Source: Pseudomonadota bacterium
GTDB lineage: Bacteria > Pseudomonadota > Alphaproteobacteria > Reyranellales > Reyranellaceae
DNA: 42,700 nt
Assembly: GCA_018240695.1 (NCBI GenBank)
Contig: JAFEFH010000010.1
Location: 1 to 42,700 of the forward strand
Direction of reading: 5' to 3'
The notes under the pieces are model-generated. The model searched no databases. It had not been told where the DNA came from and worked only from the letters and a program-made list of their open reading frames with translations. Made by a program: the position numbers and the translations under genes. Shown here in pieces: positions 14,888-22,309 of the stretch (position 1 is its first letter; every line of letters starts with the position of its first letter).

Positions 14888-15544
14888 ATGAGCGAGGCGT
14901 CCTTCGACTATCTCAATCCCGAGATCGCGCCGGGCACGCGGGTGTTCGACGTGCCGCTGGTGCGCGCGACCCGCCAGTCGCTGAAGGGCTTCGGCGAGAT
15001 CGTGCGCGATCCCAAGACGCACAAGGTCGAGATCGCGACCTGGCCGCCGCGCGGCTGGCGCAAGCTCGATGCCGGTACCGGCAACGAGGGCGGCACGACC
15101 GAGGGCACCTTCGCCTGCGAGTGGCAGGGCAATCAGCTGATCGGACGCAACGAGGCAGTCGGCGGCCACTACGTGATCGGCTTTCGCGATCCGCCGGACC
15201 TGGTCGGGCAGGGCGCGGCGCCGACGCCGGGCCGCGTGCTGTTGTGGCATTGCAACTACCATCCCGACGGCGGCCAGTTCTTCTGGCCGCTCGACGGCAA
15301 GCCGTTCGTGGTGCCGGTGGCGCCGCCGGGCGACGACGTGAAGCCCGAGGACTTCGTGGCCTTCTGGTCAGACGGCAATCACGGCATCTACATCCATCCC
15401 GACGTCTGGCACGAGGGACCGTTCCCCGTCGGGCCGTCGGGGCGCTTCTTCGACAAGCAGGGCAAGGTGCACGCGCGGATCAGCTGCGACATCGCCCGCG
15501 AGTTCGGCGTACTACTCGGCGTCCAGCTGCCGAACGCCGTTTAG
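14888..15544 (+). CDS. ureidoglycolate lyase (AllA)-like cupin protein
   Basis: 218 residues from ATG 14888 (MSEASFDYLNPEI). The second half has a cupin-type pattern: WHCNYHPDGGQFFWPLDGKPFVVPVAPP, then GIYIHPDVWHEGPFPV. This matches the layout of the ureidoglycolate lyase family, where such residues bind the substrate and metal. AllA releases urea and glyoxylate from ureidoglycolate in purine breakdown. Typical AllA proteins are about 160-170 residues, so this one has an extra N-terminal portion, and no other purine gene is nearby. The specific reaction is therefore uncertain. Its 3' end overlaps the opposing TetR gene by 33 bp. Confidence 0.62.
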   Translation: MSEASFDYLNPEIAPGTRVFDVPLVRATRQSLKGFGEIVRDPKTHKVEIATWPPRGWRKLDAGTGNEGGTTEGTFACEWQGNQLIGRNEAVGGHYVIGFRDPPDLVGQGAAPTPGRVLLWHCNYHPDGGQFFWPLDGKPFVVPVAPPGDDVKPEDFVAFWSDGNHGIYIHPDVWHEGPFPVGPSGRFFDKQGKVHARISCDIAREFGVLLGVQLPNAV

Positions 15545-16144
15545 ATAGGAAAGGACGAGCCGCACCAGCTCGTCCTCGAACGCCGCGCTCTTGAAGAAGG
15601 GCTGCTCCTCCAGCACCGCGGCGCGGATCGTGCCCATCAGGGCGCGCGACAGCACGAACACCTGCTCCCGGCTCAGCTGCCCCAGCCCGCGGCGTGGCTC
15701 GGCGCCTTCGGCCGCGATGAAAGAGGCGACCGGCGCCATCATCTCGATCGCCAGCCCCTGCGCCAGCACCGCCTGCACCACCGCCTTGCGCGCGCGCTGC
15801 CGGCCGTGGAACGCGTTCACGATGGCGCGCACCATCGCGCGCACGCGGCTCTCGACCGTGCCCTCGCTCTCGCCGCGTAGCGCCGCCGCCACCGCGGTGA
15901 GGGCCTGCGCCATCTCGCGCTCGGCGATGGCGCGCAGCAACGCGTTCTTGTCGGCGAAGTACTGGTAGAGCGTGCCGATGCTCACACCCGCCCGTTCGGC
16001 CACCGCGTTGGTCGTGAAGGCCGCCAGCCCGCCCGCTTCCAGAACCTGAGCCGCACCTTCGAGAATCGCCGCCACGGTCGCTGCCGCCCGCGCCTGATGC
16101 GGCTTTCGTCGTTTTTTATCAATGGGTTGTGAAGCCTTGGCCAT
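15512..16144 (-). CDS. TetR/AcrR family transcriptional regulator
   Basis: 210 residues. A basic N-terminal tail (KKRRKPHQARAAATVAAILEGAA) leads into the TetR helix-turn-helix, FTTNAVAERAGVSIGTLYQYFADKNALL (about residues 43-70). A variable helical ligand domain follows. Such proteins bind DNA as dimers and release it on binding a small molecule. The gene is divergent from the desaturase-type hydroxylase at 16229 across 84 bp, so that gene and its downstream neighbours are the likely targets. Its tail overlaps the ureidoglycolate lyase-like gene in antisense. Confidence 0.93.
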   Translation of the reverse strand: MAKASQPIDKKRRKPHQARAAATVAAILEGAAQVLEAGGLAAFTTNAVAERAGVSIGTLYQYFADKNALLRAIAEREMAQALTAVAAALRGESEGTVESRVRAMVRAIVNAFHGRQRARKAVVQAVLAQGLAIEMMAPVASFIAAEGAEPRRGLGQLSREQVFVLSRALMGTIRAAVLEEQPFFKSAAFEDELVRLVLSYLNGVRQLDAE

Positions 16145-16228
16145 GGCTGGACGGTCTCTTCAAAGGCGAGTATTAAACCTGAGGGATGCTCATATATTGA
16201 AAGGCGTCGAACGAAAAGGAGCTTTCCC
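16145..16228. promoter_or_regulatory. divergent promoter/operator region, tetR - hydroxylase
   Basis: 84 bp, AT-richer than its surroundings. TATATT at 16193-16198 could serve as a plus-strand -10, and TAATAC (minus strand, 16171-16176) as a minus-strand -10; neither has a good -35. A short palindrome TGAG-GGATG-CTCA lies between them and might be the TetR operator. AAAAGGAG (16213-16220) is the ribosome site of the hydroxylase gene. Confidence 0.4.
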
Positions 16229-17113
16229 ATGGAAAACCTCGGCACCCTTTATCTGATCCTGCTGCCCATCGTGTTGAGCGCCGCGCTGGTCGAGGGCCTC
16301 TGGCTCTCCCGCACCCGCGCCGAAGGCTACGACTGGAAGGCGTGGGCCACCTCGGTCGGCGATCTTGCTGTCCGCCGCCTGCTGGCGATCGTGCCGTACA
16401 GCCTCGCGACACCGTTCTTCGTGCTGGCCTACGACCACCGCCTGTTCACCCTGCACCTCGACAGCGTTGCCTCGGTGCTGGCGCTCTTCGTCGGCCTCGA
16501 GTTCTTCTATTATTGGTACCACCGCACCAGCCACACCGTGCGCTGGTTCTGGAACACTCATGCCGTCCATCACTCGCCCAACCAGTTCAACCTGGCGGCC
16601 GCTTATCGGTTGGGCTGGTTCGGCAAGCTGACCGGCACCACCATCTTCTTCACGCCGTTGTCGTTCCTCGGCTTCGAGCCCACGACCGTGCTCGCCGCGC
16701 TCGCGCTGAACCTGCTCTACCAGTTCTGGATCCATGCCGACTGGATCCCCAAGCTCGGCGTGCTGGAGTACGTGCTGAACACGCCGTCGGCTCATCGCGT
16801 GCACCATGCCCGCAACCCGGAATATCTCGACGCCAACTTCGGCGGCGTGCTGATCGTCTTCGACCGCCTGTTCGGCACTTATGTCGAGGAGCGCGCCGAC
16901 ATCCCGTGCGAGTACGGCCTGGTCCATCGCGTGACGACCTACAATCCGGTGCGCATCAACGTCGAGCCGTGGGTCGGCCTGTGGAACGACCTCAAGTCCG
17001 CGCGCTCGCTGTCCGACGCCTGGCACTATCTGTTCGGCGCGCCCGGCTGGCGCCCGGACGGCAAGGGCGCGACCACGGCCGAACTCCGCCACGCTCGTGC
17101 AGCCATGACTTAA
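16229..17113 (+). CDS. sterol desaturase/fatty acid hydroxylase superfamily protein
   Basis: 294 residues with four to five membrane helices. The di-iron histidine clusters are HRTSHTVRWFWNTHAVHHSP (about residues 92-112) and, near residue 190, AHRVHHARN, after a central FWIHADWIP. This layout resembles the alkylglycerol monooxygenase/C-5 sterol desaturase-like branch more closely than the protein at 9000 does. It should oxidise a membrane lipid using O2 and two irons. The substrate is unknown. The ATG at 16229 has AAAAGGAG 8 nt upstream. It is divergent from, and probably controlled by, the TetR gene, and is followed by an SDR gene 56 bp downstream. Confidence 0.92.
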   Translation: MENLGTLYLILLPIVLSAALVEGLWLSRTRAEGYDWKAWATSVGDLAVRRLLAIVPYSLATPFFVLAYDHRLFTLHLDSVASVLALFVGLEFFYYWYHRTSHTVRWFWNTHAVHHSPNQFNLAAAYRLGWFGKLTGTTIFFTPLSFLGFEPTTVLAALALNLLYQFWIHADWIPKLGVLEYVLNTPSAHRVHHARNPEYLDANFGGVLIVFDRLFGTYVEERADIPCEYGLVHRVTTYNPVRINVEPWVGLWNDLKSARSLSDAWHYLFGAPGWRPDGKGATTAELRHARAAMT

Positions 17114-17162
17114 TCTCCTTTGAGCGGTCTCCGGACGGCCGACAGACTGGCCGAAAGGAGAT
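17113..17162 (+). promoter_or_regulatory. leader hairpin that can sequester the SDR ribosome-binding site
   Basis: ATCTCCTTT (17113-17121) is exactly complementary to AAAGGAGAT (17154-17162), the Shine-Dalgarno sequence of the SDR gene. Inside, CGGCC and GGCCG form a second 5-bp stem around GACAGACT. The upstream gene ends on the first base of the element, so ribosomes terminating there could open it. Translational coupling or temperature control are possible readings. Confidence 0.5.
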
Positions 17163-17169
17163 CGCTCTC

Positions 17170-17895
17170 ATGGCCAGGGAAAAGGTATGCGTCGTGATCG
17201 GCGCAGGAGATGCGACGGGCGGTGCGATCGCCCGTCGCTTCGCGCGCGAGGGCTACACGGCCGTCGTGACACGACGCAGCGCCGACAAGCTCGACGCGCT
17301 GGCCGAGCGGATCAGGGCCGACGGCGGCAAGGTCCATCCCTTCGGCTCGGACGCCCGCGACGAGGAGCAGGTCGTCGAGCTGTTCCGAAAGATCGAGGCC
17401 GATATCGGCGAGGTCGAGGTCTTCGTCTTCAACATCGGCGGCAACGTGCGCTTCGACATCCGCGACACGACCAGCCGCGTCTACCGCAAGGTCTGGGAGA
17501 TGACGGCCTTCGCGGGCTTCCTGACGGCGCGCGAGGCGGCGAAGGCGATGGTGCCGCGCGGCCGCGGCACGATGCTGTTCACCGGCGCGACCGCCAGCCT
17601 GCGCGGCGGCCGTGGCTTCTCGGCGTTCGCCGGCGGCAAGCATGCGGTGCGGGCGCTGGCGCAATCGATGGCGCGCGAGCTGATGCCGCAGAACATCCAC
17701 GTGGCGCATGTCGTCGTCGACGGTGCGATCGACACCGAGTGGATCAAGACCAATTTTCCCGATCGCTACAACGCGGGGCCCGAAGCGATCCTCAATCCGG
17801 ACCACATCGCCGAGACCTATTGGCAGCTCCATAGGCAGCCGCGCAGCGCCTGGACCTTCGAAATGGACCTCAGGCCGTGGAAAGAGAACTGGTAA
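17170..17895 (+). CDS. atypical short-chain dehydrogenase/reductase lacking the catalytic tyrosine
   Basis: 241 residues with an SDR Rossmann fold. The cofactor loop is GAGDATGGAIARRFA (residues 11-25), followed by RRSADKL, where Arg suggests NADP(H) preference. The central FNIGGNVRF takes the place of NNAG, and Ser143 lies in TGATASLRGG. The YxxxK catalytic motif reads F153-A-G-G-K157, so the proton-donating Tyr is Phe. A group of SDR homologues carries Phe here as a fixed feature, so this is probably a family trait rather than decay. Reductase activity by the standard mechanism is doubtful. The ATG at 17170 has AAAGGAG 9 nt upstream, inside a hairpin. Confidence 0.85.
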   Translation: MAREKVCVVIGAGDATGGAIARRFAREGYTAVVTRRSADKLDALAERIRADGGKVHPFGSDARDEEQVVELFRKIEADIGEVEVFVFNIGGNVRFDIRDTTSRVYRKVWEMTAFAGFLTAREAAKAMVPRGRGTMLFTGATASLRGGRGFSAFAGGKHAVRALAQSMARELMPQNIHVAHVVVDGAIDTEWIKTNFPDRYNAGPEAILNPDHIAETYWQLHRQPRSAWTFEMDLRPWKENW

Positions 17896-17928
17896 TCGTC
17901 CGCAACTATCGTCTTCCGAGGTCCGTTG

Positions 17929-17955
17929 CTCCTGTGAACCCCGCTCACACAGGAG
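17929..17955 (+). promoter_or_regulatory. leader hairpin covering the ribosome-binding site of the PPOX-like gene
   Basis: CTCCTGTG (17929-17936) pairs perfectly with CACAGGAG (17948-17955) across an 11-nt loop. The right arm contains the AGGAG ribosome site, 7 nt before the ATG at 17963. The left arm is preceded by TTG, giving TTGCTCCT, which recalls the U-Y-G-C-U anti-SD motif of ROSE-type RNA thermometers; that comparison is by eye. Confidence 0.5.
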
Positions 17956-17962
17956 GCACCAA

Positions 17963-18454
17963 ATGCAGACCGATACGACGGCCAAGCTCTGGGACCTGAT
18001 CAGGGACATCAAGTACGGCATGTTTACTGCGCGGCACGGCAACGGCCATCTTCATTCCCGGCCGATGACGACGCTCGATCGCGACGAGCAGGGCGGCATT
18101 CTCTGGTTCTTCATGTCGCGCAGCAGCGAACCGGTCATGGACATCGAAAACATGTCCGAAGTGAACCTTTCCTACAGCGATGCGGGTCGCGACGCTTACG
18201 TGTCGGTCTCCGGCACGGCGCATGTCGTCAACGATATGGGGCAAAAGAAGCGGCTGTGGAGCCCGATGGTCCAGGCGTGGTTCCCGGGCGGCATCGACGA
18301 TCCCGATCTCGCGCTGGTCGCCGTCACGATCGATCACGCCGAGTATTGGGACGTGAAGACCAACAAGGCGACCAAGATCTACGAGATGGCGAAGGCCGCC
18401 ATGACCGGCACGACGCCGTCGATCGGCGAGCATGCGCAGGTGCGCATGAGGTAG
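17963..18454 (+). CDS. pyridoxamine 5'-phosphate oxidase-fold protein (general stress protein 26-like)
   Basis: 163 residues with the split-barrel flavin-binding fold. The N-terminus (TAKLWDLIRDIKYGMFTARHGNGHLHSRPMTT) is the usual opening of the general stress protein 26 / PPOX-like group. GILWFFMSRSSEPVMDI, VNLSYSDAGRDAYVSVSGTAHVV and the C-terminal AEYWDVKTNKATKIYEMAKA follow. Such proteins bind FMN, FAD or F420; the true substrate is usually unknown, and pyridoxal metabolism is unlikely. The start has a strong AGGAGG site, which is itself paired in a hairpin. A broken binding-protein gene begins immediately after the stop. Confidence 0.9.
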   Translation: MQTDTTAKLWDLIRDIKYGMFTARHGNGHLHSRPMTTLDRDEQGGILWFFMSRSSEPVMDIENMSEVNLSYSDAGRDAYVSVSGTAHVVNDMGQKKRLWSPMVQAWFPGGIDDPDLALVAVTIDHAEYWDVKTNKATKIYEMAKAAMTGTTPSIGEHAQVRMR

Positions 18455-19034
18455 GTGCGCTGCGGTCCGCAGGTGCGTGTCCTGCCGGTGACGCCGCGGT
18501 TTACCCTGCGCGATCAGCCGCCCGATCTCGGCGCTGTGGCTGCGCTCAAGCCCGATCCCATCTTCGACGTCGGCTCGATCGGCGGCAACTACGTGACCCT
18601 CGCCAACAAGGTGCAAGCGGAGACGCATGTGCCTAACGCGCTGATCGACGGCCATCTCGACAAGCCGCCCGGGAGTCTGCGTCTGGCCGGCGACATGCCC
18701 GGGCGCGTCGAGCGTGGCGATGCGAGCGGCGTCCGCGTTTCTTCCTGGCGCGTGGCAGCACCGGTCTGCAAAGCGCGGTCAAGGGATCGGGGCTTGCGGA
18801 GGTTCTGGAGCGCGCGGGCGGCATCAACGTCGCCCAAGGGCCGGCGAGGCGCGGCGGCGCCATCGAGCCACCGTCGCTCAATCAGATCATGGGCGTGCGC
18901 TGGCTCGCCTCGGCGTTCTATCCGGACGAGTCCAAGGGGGATCTCGTGGGCGACGCCCGCGAGTTCCACCGCCTGTTCTATGGCTGACGCCGTCTGACGC
19001 CCAGCTCGCAACTCTCATCGAGGGCGCGCACTAG
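18455..19034 (+). pseudogene. decayed metal-chelate/cobalamin-type ABC substrate-binding protein gene
   Basis: Translation in three successive frames reconstructs the C-terminal half of a periplasmic binding protein of the BtuF/FhuD family (PF01497 type). The first frame gives DLGAVAALKPDPIFDVGSIG and VPNALIDGHLDKPPGSLRLAGD. From about 18742 another frame gives FLARGSTGLQSAVKGSGLAE, then SLNQIMGVRWLASAFYPDES and REFHRLFYG-stop at 18985. A third frame continues LTPSDAQLATLIEGAH to the stop at 19034; a single missing base near 18983 explains that shift. The N-terminal lobe and signal peptide are absent, and the remnant abuts the stop of the PPOX-like gene, so a 5' deletion occurred too. No permease or ATPase of such a system is nearby. 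Confidence 0.75.
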
Positions 19035-19049
19035 GTGAAGACGCTCAGC

Positions 19050-19262
19050 CTAGTAGCGGCGTGGGGTCGTGGCCGCGCCGATCGCGGCGCCGCCGGCACC
19101 GCCGACCACCGCGCCCAGCAGCGGGTTGAAGCCCGTCGCGGCGCCCAGCACCGCGCCCGACGCCGCGCCGATGCCGCCACCGGTCACTGCACGCTGGCCC
19201 CAAGTATCGCCACACGCGGTGGCGGTGAGAAGGATGGCGGCGAGAGCAAGGTAGTTACGCAT
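19050..19262 (-). CDS. small Gly-zipper lipoprotein
   Basis: 70 residues. A signal peptide with a lipobox-like end (LAAILLTATAC, Cys17 as the lipidated residue) is followed by alternating Gly/Ala segments: GGGIGAASGAVLGAATGF and GAVVGGAGGAAIGAATTP. These are glycine-zipper repeats as in outer-membrane YMGG/OmpA-like small lipoproteins, which insert in or associate with membranes. The function is unknown. It is monocistronic or the last gene of the minus-strand run that begins with the oxidoreductase at 20382. Confidence 0.8.
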   Translation of the reverse strand: MRNYLALAAILLTATACGDTWGQRAVTGGGIGAASGAVLGAATGFNPLLGAVVGGAGGAAIGAATTPRRY

Positions 19263-19319
19263 GGGATCGGTCCTCTTAGGCTAGCACGAGGCCTGAGGAT
19301 GCAGGCGCTCTAAGGCCGA

Positions 19320-19745
19320 TTACGACAGGGATTGGGGCCGAAAAGTGGCGAGGGCCGCTGTGCGAATCGCCGGCAGCGCGAATCGCGCCTGCCACAGACA
19401 GATCACAGGCGTCACGACCAGCTCCATCGCCAGCGCCAGGATCACCGGCGGCGACAGAGGGTCGCCCAGCAACACACCGATCAGCCGGCAAAGCCCGCCG
19501 ACCGCCACCACGAAGGTCAGCAGCCGGAAGCGGCCGGTACGGCGTTCGATGTCCGGTATCGAACTCCAGAAGCCGAGGCCGATCGCCAAGAGAAGGCCCG
19601 ACAAATAGCGCTCGTGGTTCAGCGCCCAGGCACCCGCGCCATGGACGCCGTGCAACACGTCCCACGTGCCGGCGGCGACGGGCAGGGTCGCGGCGATGGC
19701 GACGGCAAGCTGGAGGGCACGCTTCTCGAGCAACGAGCGAGACAT
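19320..19745 (-). CDS. DUF4345-like integral membrane protein
   Basis: 141 residues from ATG 19745 (MSRSLLEKRALQLAVAIAATLP), with four hydrophobic segments. The block YLSGLLLAIGLGFWSSIPDIERRTGRF, then GGLCRLIGVLLGDP and MELVVTPVICLWQ, is the signature of DUF4345 small membrane proteins. The frame stays open upstream to 19877, but that part is arginine-rich and not family-like. The role is unknown. It lies 31 bp after the flavodoxin-fold oxidoreductase gene on the same strand. Confidence 0.82.
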   Translation of the reverse strand: MSRSLLEKRALQLAVAIAATLPVAAGTWDVLHGVHGAGAWALNHERYLSGLLLAIGLGFWSSIPDIERRTGRFRLLTFVVAVGGLCRLIGVLLGDPLSPPVILALAMELVVTPVICLWQARFALPAIRTAALATFRPQSLS

Positions 19746-19776
19746 GCCCTGTGTACGCCCCCGCGGGCGCGCCGGA

Positions 19777-20382
19777 TCAAGGCAGTCGAAGGGGGAGACG
19801 CGCGAGCCGCGACCGGACCTTCTCGAGAAAATTCGCCCGCGACGCCGGCGTCGAATGATCCATGTCGTAGTGCGCAAGATAAAACGATTTCACGCCCTTG
19901 GCGCATAGCGGCTTCATCCCGCGCATCAGGACCTTGCGGCCGGCGTTGCCCGCGAACAGCGTCACCACCCACCACGGCGAGCCGTAGCTGGTCACCACGC
20001 CGAACAGCTTGATGTTGTGCAGTGCCGGCGTGAGGTGATTGTCCTTGGGATCGTAGTCGAAGGCGATGCCCGGTCCCCAGACCCGATCGACCCAGCCCTT
20101 GAGCATCGCCGGCATCGCGAACCACCAGTGCGGGAAGCACAGGATCACGCCGTCGACCGATTTGAGCGTCTCGACGTAACCGTCGACCGCGCTGTGGTCG
20201 TAGGCCTCCTGCATGTAGGTCTCGCGCTCGCGCTCGGTCATCGGCGGGGCAAAGCCCTCGCGATAGAGGTCGGTCGCCACGACCTCGTGCCCACTCGTCT
20301 CGAGCGTCTCGACGATCGCGCGGAACAGCGCGTGATTGTAGCTGCTGGTCAGCGGATGGCAGTGGACGACCTGGAGGCGCAT
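19777..20382 (-). CDS. NAD(P)H-dependent oxidoreductase, flavodoxin-like fold (quinone reductase type)
   Basis: 201 residues. The N-terminus MRLQVVHCHPLTSSYNHALF is the phosphate-binding loop of the NQO1/MdaB/KefF-type flavoproteins. It is followed by GHEVVATDLYREGFAPPM and the FMN/FAD contact segment LCFPHWWFAMPAMLKGWVDRV, typical of this family. The central KLFGVVTSYGSPWW and the GxK-type end are intact. It probably performs two-electron reduction of quinones or similar acceptors in the cytoplasm. It has a weak AGGAT ribosome site. It is followed by the DUF4345 gene. Confidence 0.9.
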   Translation of the reverse strand: MRLQVVHCHPLTSSYNHALFRAIVETLETSGHEVVATDLYREGFAPPMTERERETYMQEAYDHSAVDGYVETLKSVDGVILCFPHWWFAMPAMLKGWVDRVWGPGIAFDYDPKDNHLTPALHNIKLFGVVTSYGSPWWVVTLFAGNAGRKVLMRGMKPLCAKGVKSFYLAHYDMDHSTPASRANFLEKVRSRLARLPLRLP

Positions 20383-20419
20383 CTCATCCTGCCAACGCCG
20401 CTGGCGGCCGCCGCGTTCC

Positions 20420-21277
20420 CTAGATCACCCGCTGCGTGCGGGCGAAGGCCATGTAGAGCTCGTGCGCCTGGCGGGCGATCGGGCCGGGTTGGAGGTCGCG
20501 GCTCTCGAACTTGTTGACCGGCTGGACCTTGCCCGCGTTGCCGGTGGTGAAGATCTCGTCGGCCTCGTCGAGCTCGGCCGGGCGCACCGTGCGCTCCTCG
20601 ACCGTGATGCCGGCGTTGCGCAGCAGCTTCACCGTGCGGTTGCGCGTGATGCCCGCCAGGAAGGTGCCGTTCGGGATCGGCGTGGCCACCTTGCCGTCCT
20701 TGGCGAGGAAGATGTTGGAGCTGCAGGTCTCGGCCACGTTGCCCACCGCGTCGAGCACGACGCCGTTGTTGAAGCCGCGCTCCAGCATCTCGGCCACGCC
20801 GCGCGAGGAGTTGGGATAGAGACAGGAGGCCTTGGCGTTGGTCGGCGCGCTCTCCGGCGTCGGCCGGCGGATCGAGCGGCAGAGGCCGAGCGTCAGCGGC
20901 GTGCCGGCACGCATCGGCGATATATAAGTGCAGAGCAGGAAGTTGGTGGAGTCGGGATCGACCGAGATCGGGCCGGCGCCGCCCTTGGTCGCCCAGAACA
21001 TCGGGCGCACATAGAGGTCGGCCTTGGGACCGAAGCGGCGCACGCTCTCGTGCATCAGCTTCAGGATCTCGTCCGGCGTCTTGGTCGGCTTCATGCCCAG
21101 CGCCGAGGCCGAGCGGCAGACACGTTCCGCATGGAGATCGAGATCGGGACCGCAGCTCTCGAAAGCGCGGCCGCCGTCGAATACCATCGAGCCCAGCCAG
21201 AAGGCGTGGTCGCGCGGCCCCAGGATCGCGGGATTGCCCTCGTGCCACGAGCCGTTCCAGTAGGTGAGCGTGTCCAT
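20420..21277 (-). CDS. class IV (branched-chain-type) PLP aminotransferase
   Basis: 285 residues from ATG 21277 (MDTLTYWNGSWHEGNP), preceded by a GAGG site; further upstream codons do not fit the family. The fold type IV pattern is complete: the opening LGSMVFDGGRAFE, the PLP lysine K149 in PTNAKASCLYPN, the NNGVVLDAVGNVAE segment contacting the cofactor phosphate and pyridine N, SSNIF, and the late GITRNRTVKLL. It should transfer an amino group from a branched-chain or D-amino acid to 2-oxoglutarate; which one cannot be decided. The NVAETCSSNIF motif carries T where IlvE has G, so caution on ilvE is warranted. It is divergent from the EamA gene, 43 bp apart. Confidence 0.88.
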   Translation of the reverse strand: MDTLTYWNGSWHEGNPAILGPRDHAFWLGSMVFDGGRAFESCGPDLDLHAERVCRSASALGMKPTKTPDEILKLMHESVRRFGPKADLYVRPMFWATKGGAGPISVDPDSTNFLLCTYISPMRAGTPLTLGLCRSIRRPTPESAPTNAKASCLYPNSSRGVAEMLERGFNNGVVLDAVGNVAETCSSNIFLAKDGKVATPIPNGTFLAGITRNRTVKLLRNAGITVEERTVRPAELDEADEIFTTGNAGKVQPVNKFESRDLQPGPIARQAHELYMAFARTQRVI

Positions 21278-21320
21278 TTTTTCCTCGTTCGGCGGAAGCC
21301 GGCGCAAATAGCAGATTCCC

Positions 21321-22184
21321 ATGGGCGCGGCAGCTGTTTTGGCATTGGCCGCCGCGGTGTGTTTTGCGGTCGCCCTGATCCTCACCCAGTACGGGCTGCG
21401 GACCATGCCGTCGTGGCGCTCGCCGCTCTACAGTATCGGCGGATCGGGCATCCTGGCGTGGATATTCGCCCTAATTTTTGTCGACCCGGCCACGTTCCAA
21501 ACTAGGGCGGCGCTGATCTTCGCCGCCGTCGGCGCGGTCTATCCGGTATTCGTGTCGATCCTCGCGGTGCGCTCCAACGAGCGGCTGGGGCCGGCGGTGG
21601 CGGGCGCCGTCGGCAACGTCACGCCGCTGTTCGCGGTGCTGGGTGCCGTCCTCTTCCTCGACGAGCGCATGGGCTGGGGCCAGATCGCGGGGTTGGCTCT
21701 GGTCGTGGTCGGCGTCGCGCTGCTGGCGCTGCGCGGCGGTGTCGGCGGGCGGCAATGGTCGGTCTGGGTGCTCTCCCTGCCGCTCGGCGCGGCGTTCATC
21801 CGCGGCATCATCCAGCCCGCGATCAAGACCGGTCTCGCCGAGTGGCACGAACCGATGGCGGCGACGGCGATCGGCTACAGCTCGTCGATCGTGGTGATCC
21901 TGGCGTTGGTCGGCCGCCGCGCGTTGCGCGAAGGGCCGGCCGACCGCCGGGGCATCTTCTGGTTCACCGCCGTCGGCCTGTTCAACGGCACGGCGACCTT
22001 TCTTCTATATGCGGCGTTGGGACTGGGCTCGATCGCGCTTGTCGCGCCGCTGGTGGCGATCTTCCCGCTGATCGCCGTCGTGATGAGCTTTCTGCTGCTG
22101 CGCGGCGAGCGGCTGCATGTCGTGGGCCTGCTCGGCATCGTGGTGAGCGTTGCCGGTGTCGTCCTTCTCCTGGTCGGAAAATGA
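21321..22184 (+). CDS. EamA/DMT-family membrane transporter
   Basis: 287 residues with ten hydrophobic segments arranged as two five-helix EamA repeats. Repeat 1 is FAVALILTQYGLRTMPSW with VGNVTPLFAVLGAVLFLDERMGWGQIAGL, and repeat 2 is GLGSIALVAPLVAIFPLIAVVMSFLLLRGERLHVVGLLGIVVS. The conserved end-of-helix E-R (DERM, GERL) is in both halves. The family exports amino acids, nucleosides or other metabolites. The substrate is unknown. ATG 21321 has no clear ribosome site and lies only 43 bp from the divergent aminotransferase start, so translation may be leaderless or from a short leader. Confidence 0.87.
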   Translation: MGAAAVLALAAAVCFAVALILTQYGLRTMPSWRSPLYSIGGSGILAWIFALIFVDPATFQTRAALIFAAVGAVYPVFVSILAVRSNERLGPAVAGAVGNVTPLFAVLGAVLFLDERMGWGQIAGLALVVVGVALLALRGGVGGRQWSVWVLSLPLGAAFIRGIIQPAIKTGLAEWHEPMAATAIGYSSSIVVILALVGRRALREGPADRRGIFWFTAVGLFNGTATFLLYAALGLGSIALVAPLVAIFPLIAVVMSFLLLRGERLHVVGLLGIVVSVAGVVLLLVGK

Positions 22185-22271
22185 CGCGAACGGAACACGG
22201 CAGGATCGGGGCAAAGCGGGCGCAAATTCCCCAATCGGATGGGCACGTCTACCGGTCCTGAAACGTAATTC

Positions 22272-22304
22272 CCTCCAGAGCGGCCGAATGGCTGCCAAAG
22301 GAGG
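22272..22304 (+). promoter_or_regulatory. leader of YXWGXW gene with possible SD-pairing stem
   Basis: CCTCC (22272-22276) can pair with GGAGG (22300-22304), the ribosome site 5 nt before ATG 22310; an inner AGC/GCT stem (22279-22281 with 22291-22293) adds support. The order of elements (anti-SD, GAGCGG, GGCCGA, TGGC, AAAGGAG, CTCATG) resembles the SDR leader at 17113-17172. The stem is short. Confidence 0.35.
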
Positions 22305-22309
22305 TTCTC

